A stretch of DNA of 64,000 nucleotides from Nansenia antarctica (taxonomy: Eukaryota > Chordata > Actinopteri > Argentiniformes > Microstomatidae), in NCBI GenBank assembly GCA_963989245.1, contig OZ022344.1, positions 11,255,524 through 11,319,523 of the forward strand. The letters run 5' to 3'. Both the position numbers and the translations under genes were made by a program. Positions 63,941 through 64,000 of the stretch are shown one piece after another. Under the pieces are notes generated by a model that worked only from the letters and a program-made list of their open reading frames with translations, was not told the DNA's origin and did no database searches. The first letter of the stretch is position 1. Each line of letters starts with the position of its first letter.

Positions 63941-64000
63941 CGGTTCCCAACCTTTTAGTACTCACGGCCCACTTTACAGATCTCTCCAGTATTCGCGGCC
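63941..64000 (+). mobile_element. hAT element terminus, cut by the right edge
   Basis: CAGCGGTTCCCAACCTTTT is the common start of a hAT (Charlie/Tip100-like) element. Only 60 bp are visible. Confidence 0.6.

Overview
The window is vertebrate nuclear DNA, almost certainly from a ray-finned (teleost) fish. Host genes are split by GT-AG introns, tRNA-derived SINEs carry the usual fish tail, and the transposon mix (DIRS, BEL/Pao, Ty3/Gypsy, L2-like LINEs, many hAT elements, a Ginger-type element) is typical of teleosts. I cannot name the species. There are no bacterial features and no CRISPR array.

Three host genes can be supported. (1) An alpha-arrestin (ARRDC-type) gene on the minus strand at 3859-5393, for which only the four 3' coding exons are visible. 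(2) A C2H2 zinc-finger gene on the plus strand, with coding exons at 20496-20586, 37861-37971, 40325-40435 and 41128-42224. Its second exon is duplicated and its 3' flank carries a 44-bp minisatellite about 2.3 kb long. (3) nsfl1c (p47, the p97/VCP cofactor) on the minus strand at 56371-63229, where six exons give the SEP and UBX domains and the UBA end lies beyond the right edge.

Mobile DNA dominates the rest. 1-2568: a 5'-truncated LINE on the minus strand whose frame is open to the left edge. 4546-4745: a SINE. 5645-6155: a decayed L2-like LINE. 7415-13476: a complete-looking DIRS element with inverted termini and internal complementary region, but with a damaged reverse transcriptase and recombinase. 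13755-13930: a hairpin MITE. 13943-18102: a Ginger-like DNA transposon whose Gypsy-type integrase is split into about nine exons. 18101-18789: a possible solo LTR. 20803-37721: two nearly identical BEL/Pao elements in tandem sharing one LTR, inserted in intron 1 of the zinc-finger gene; one polyprotein is intact and the other is interrupted by a 1-kb hAT element. 38059-39660: a long-TIR element with a duplicated right end. 45763-47018: nested hAT elements with a CA/CAGA microsatellite. 48348-53630: a hAT-like element containing an intact-looking Ty3/Gypsy element and a DIRS terminal fragment. 53750-54410: an L2 fragment. Introns of nsfl1c hold further hAT elements with 8-bp target-site duplications, two keeping BED-finger exons.

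I found no convincing new multi-gene system. The most informative observations are structural: the three-LTR BEL array, the phase-compatible exon duplication, the block-duplicated zinc fingers, the intron-rich Ginger-type integrase, and the DIRS element whose internal complementary region predicts its own termini.
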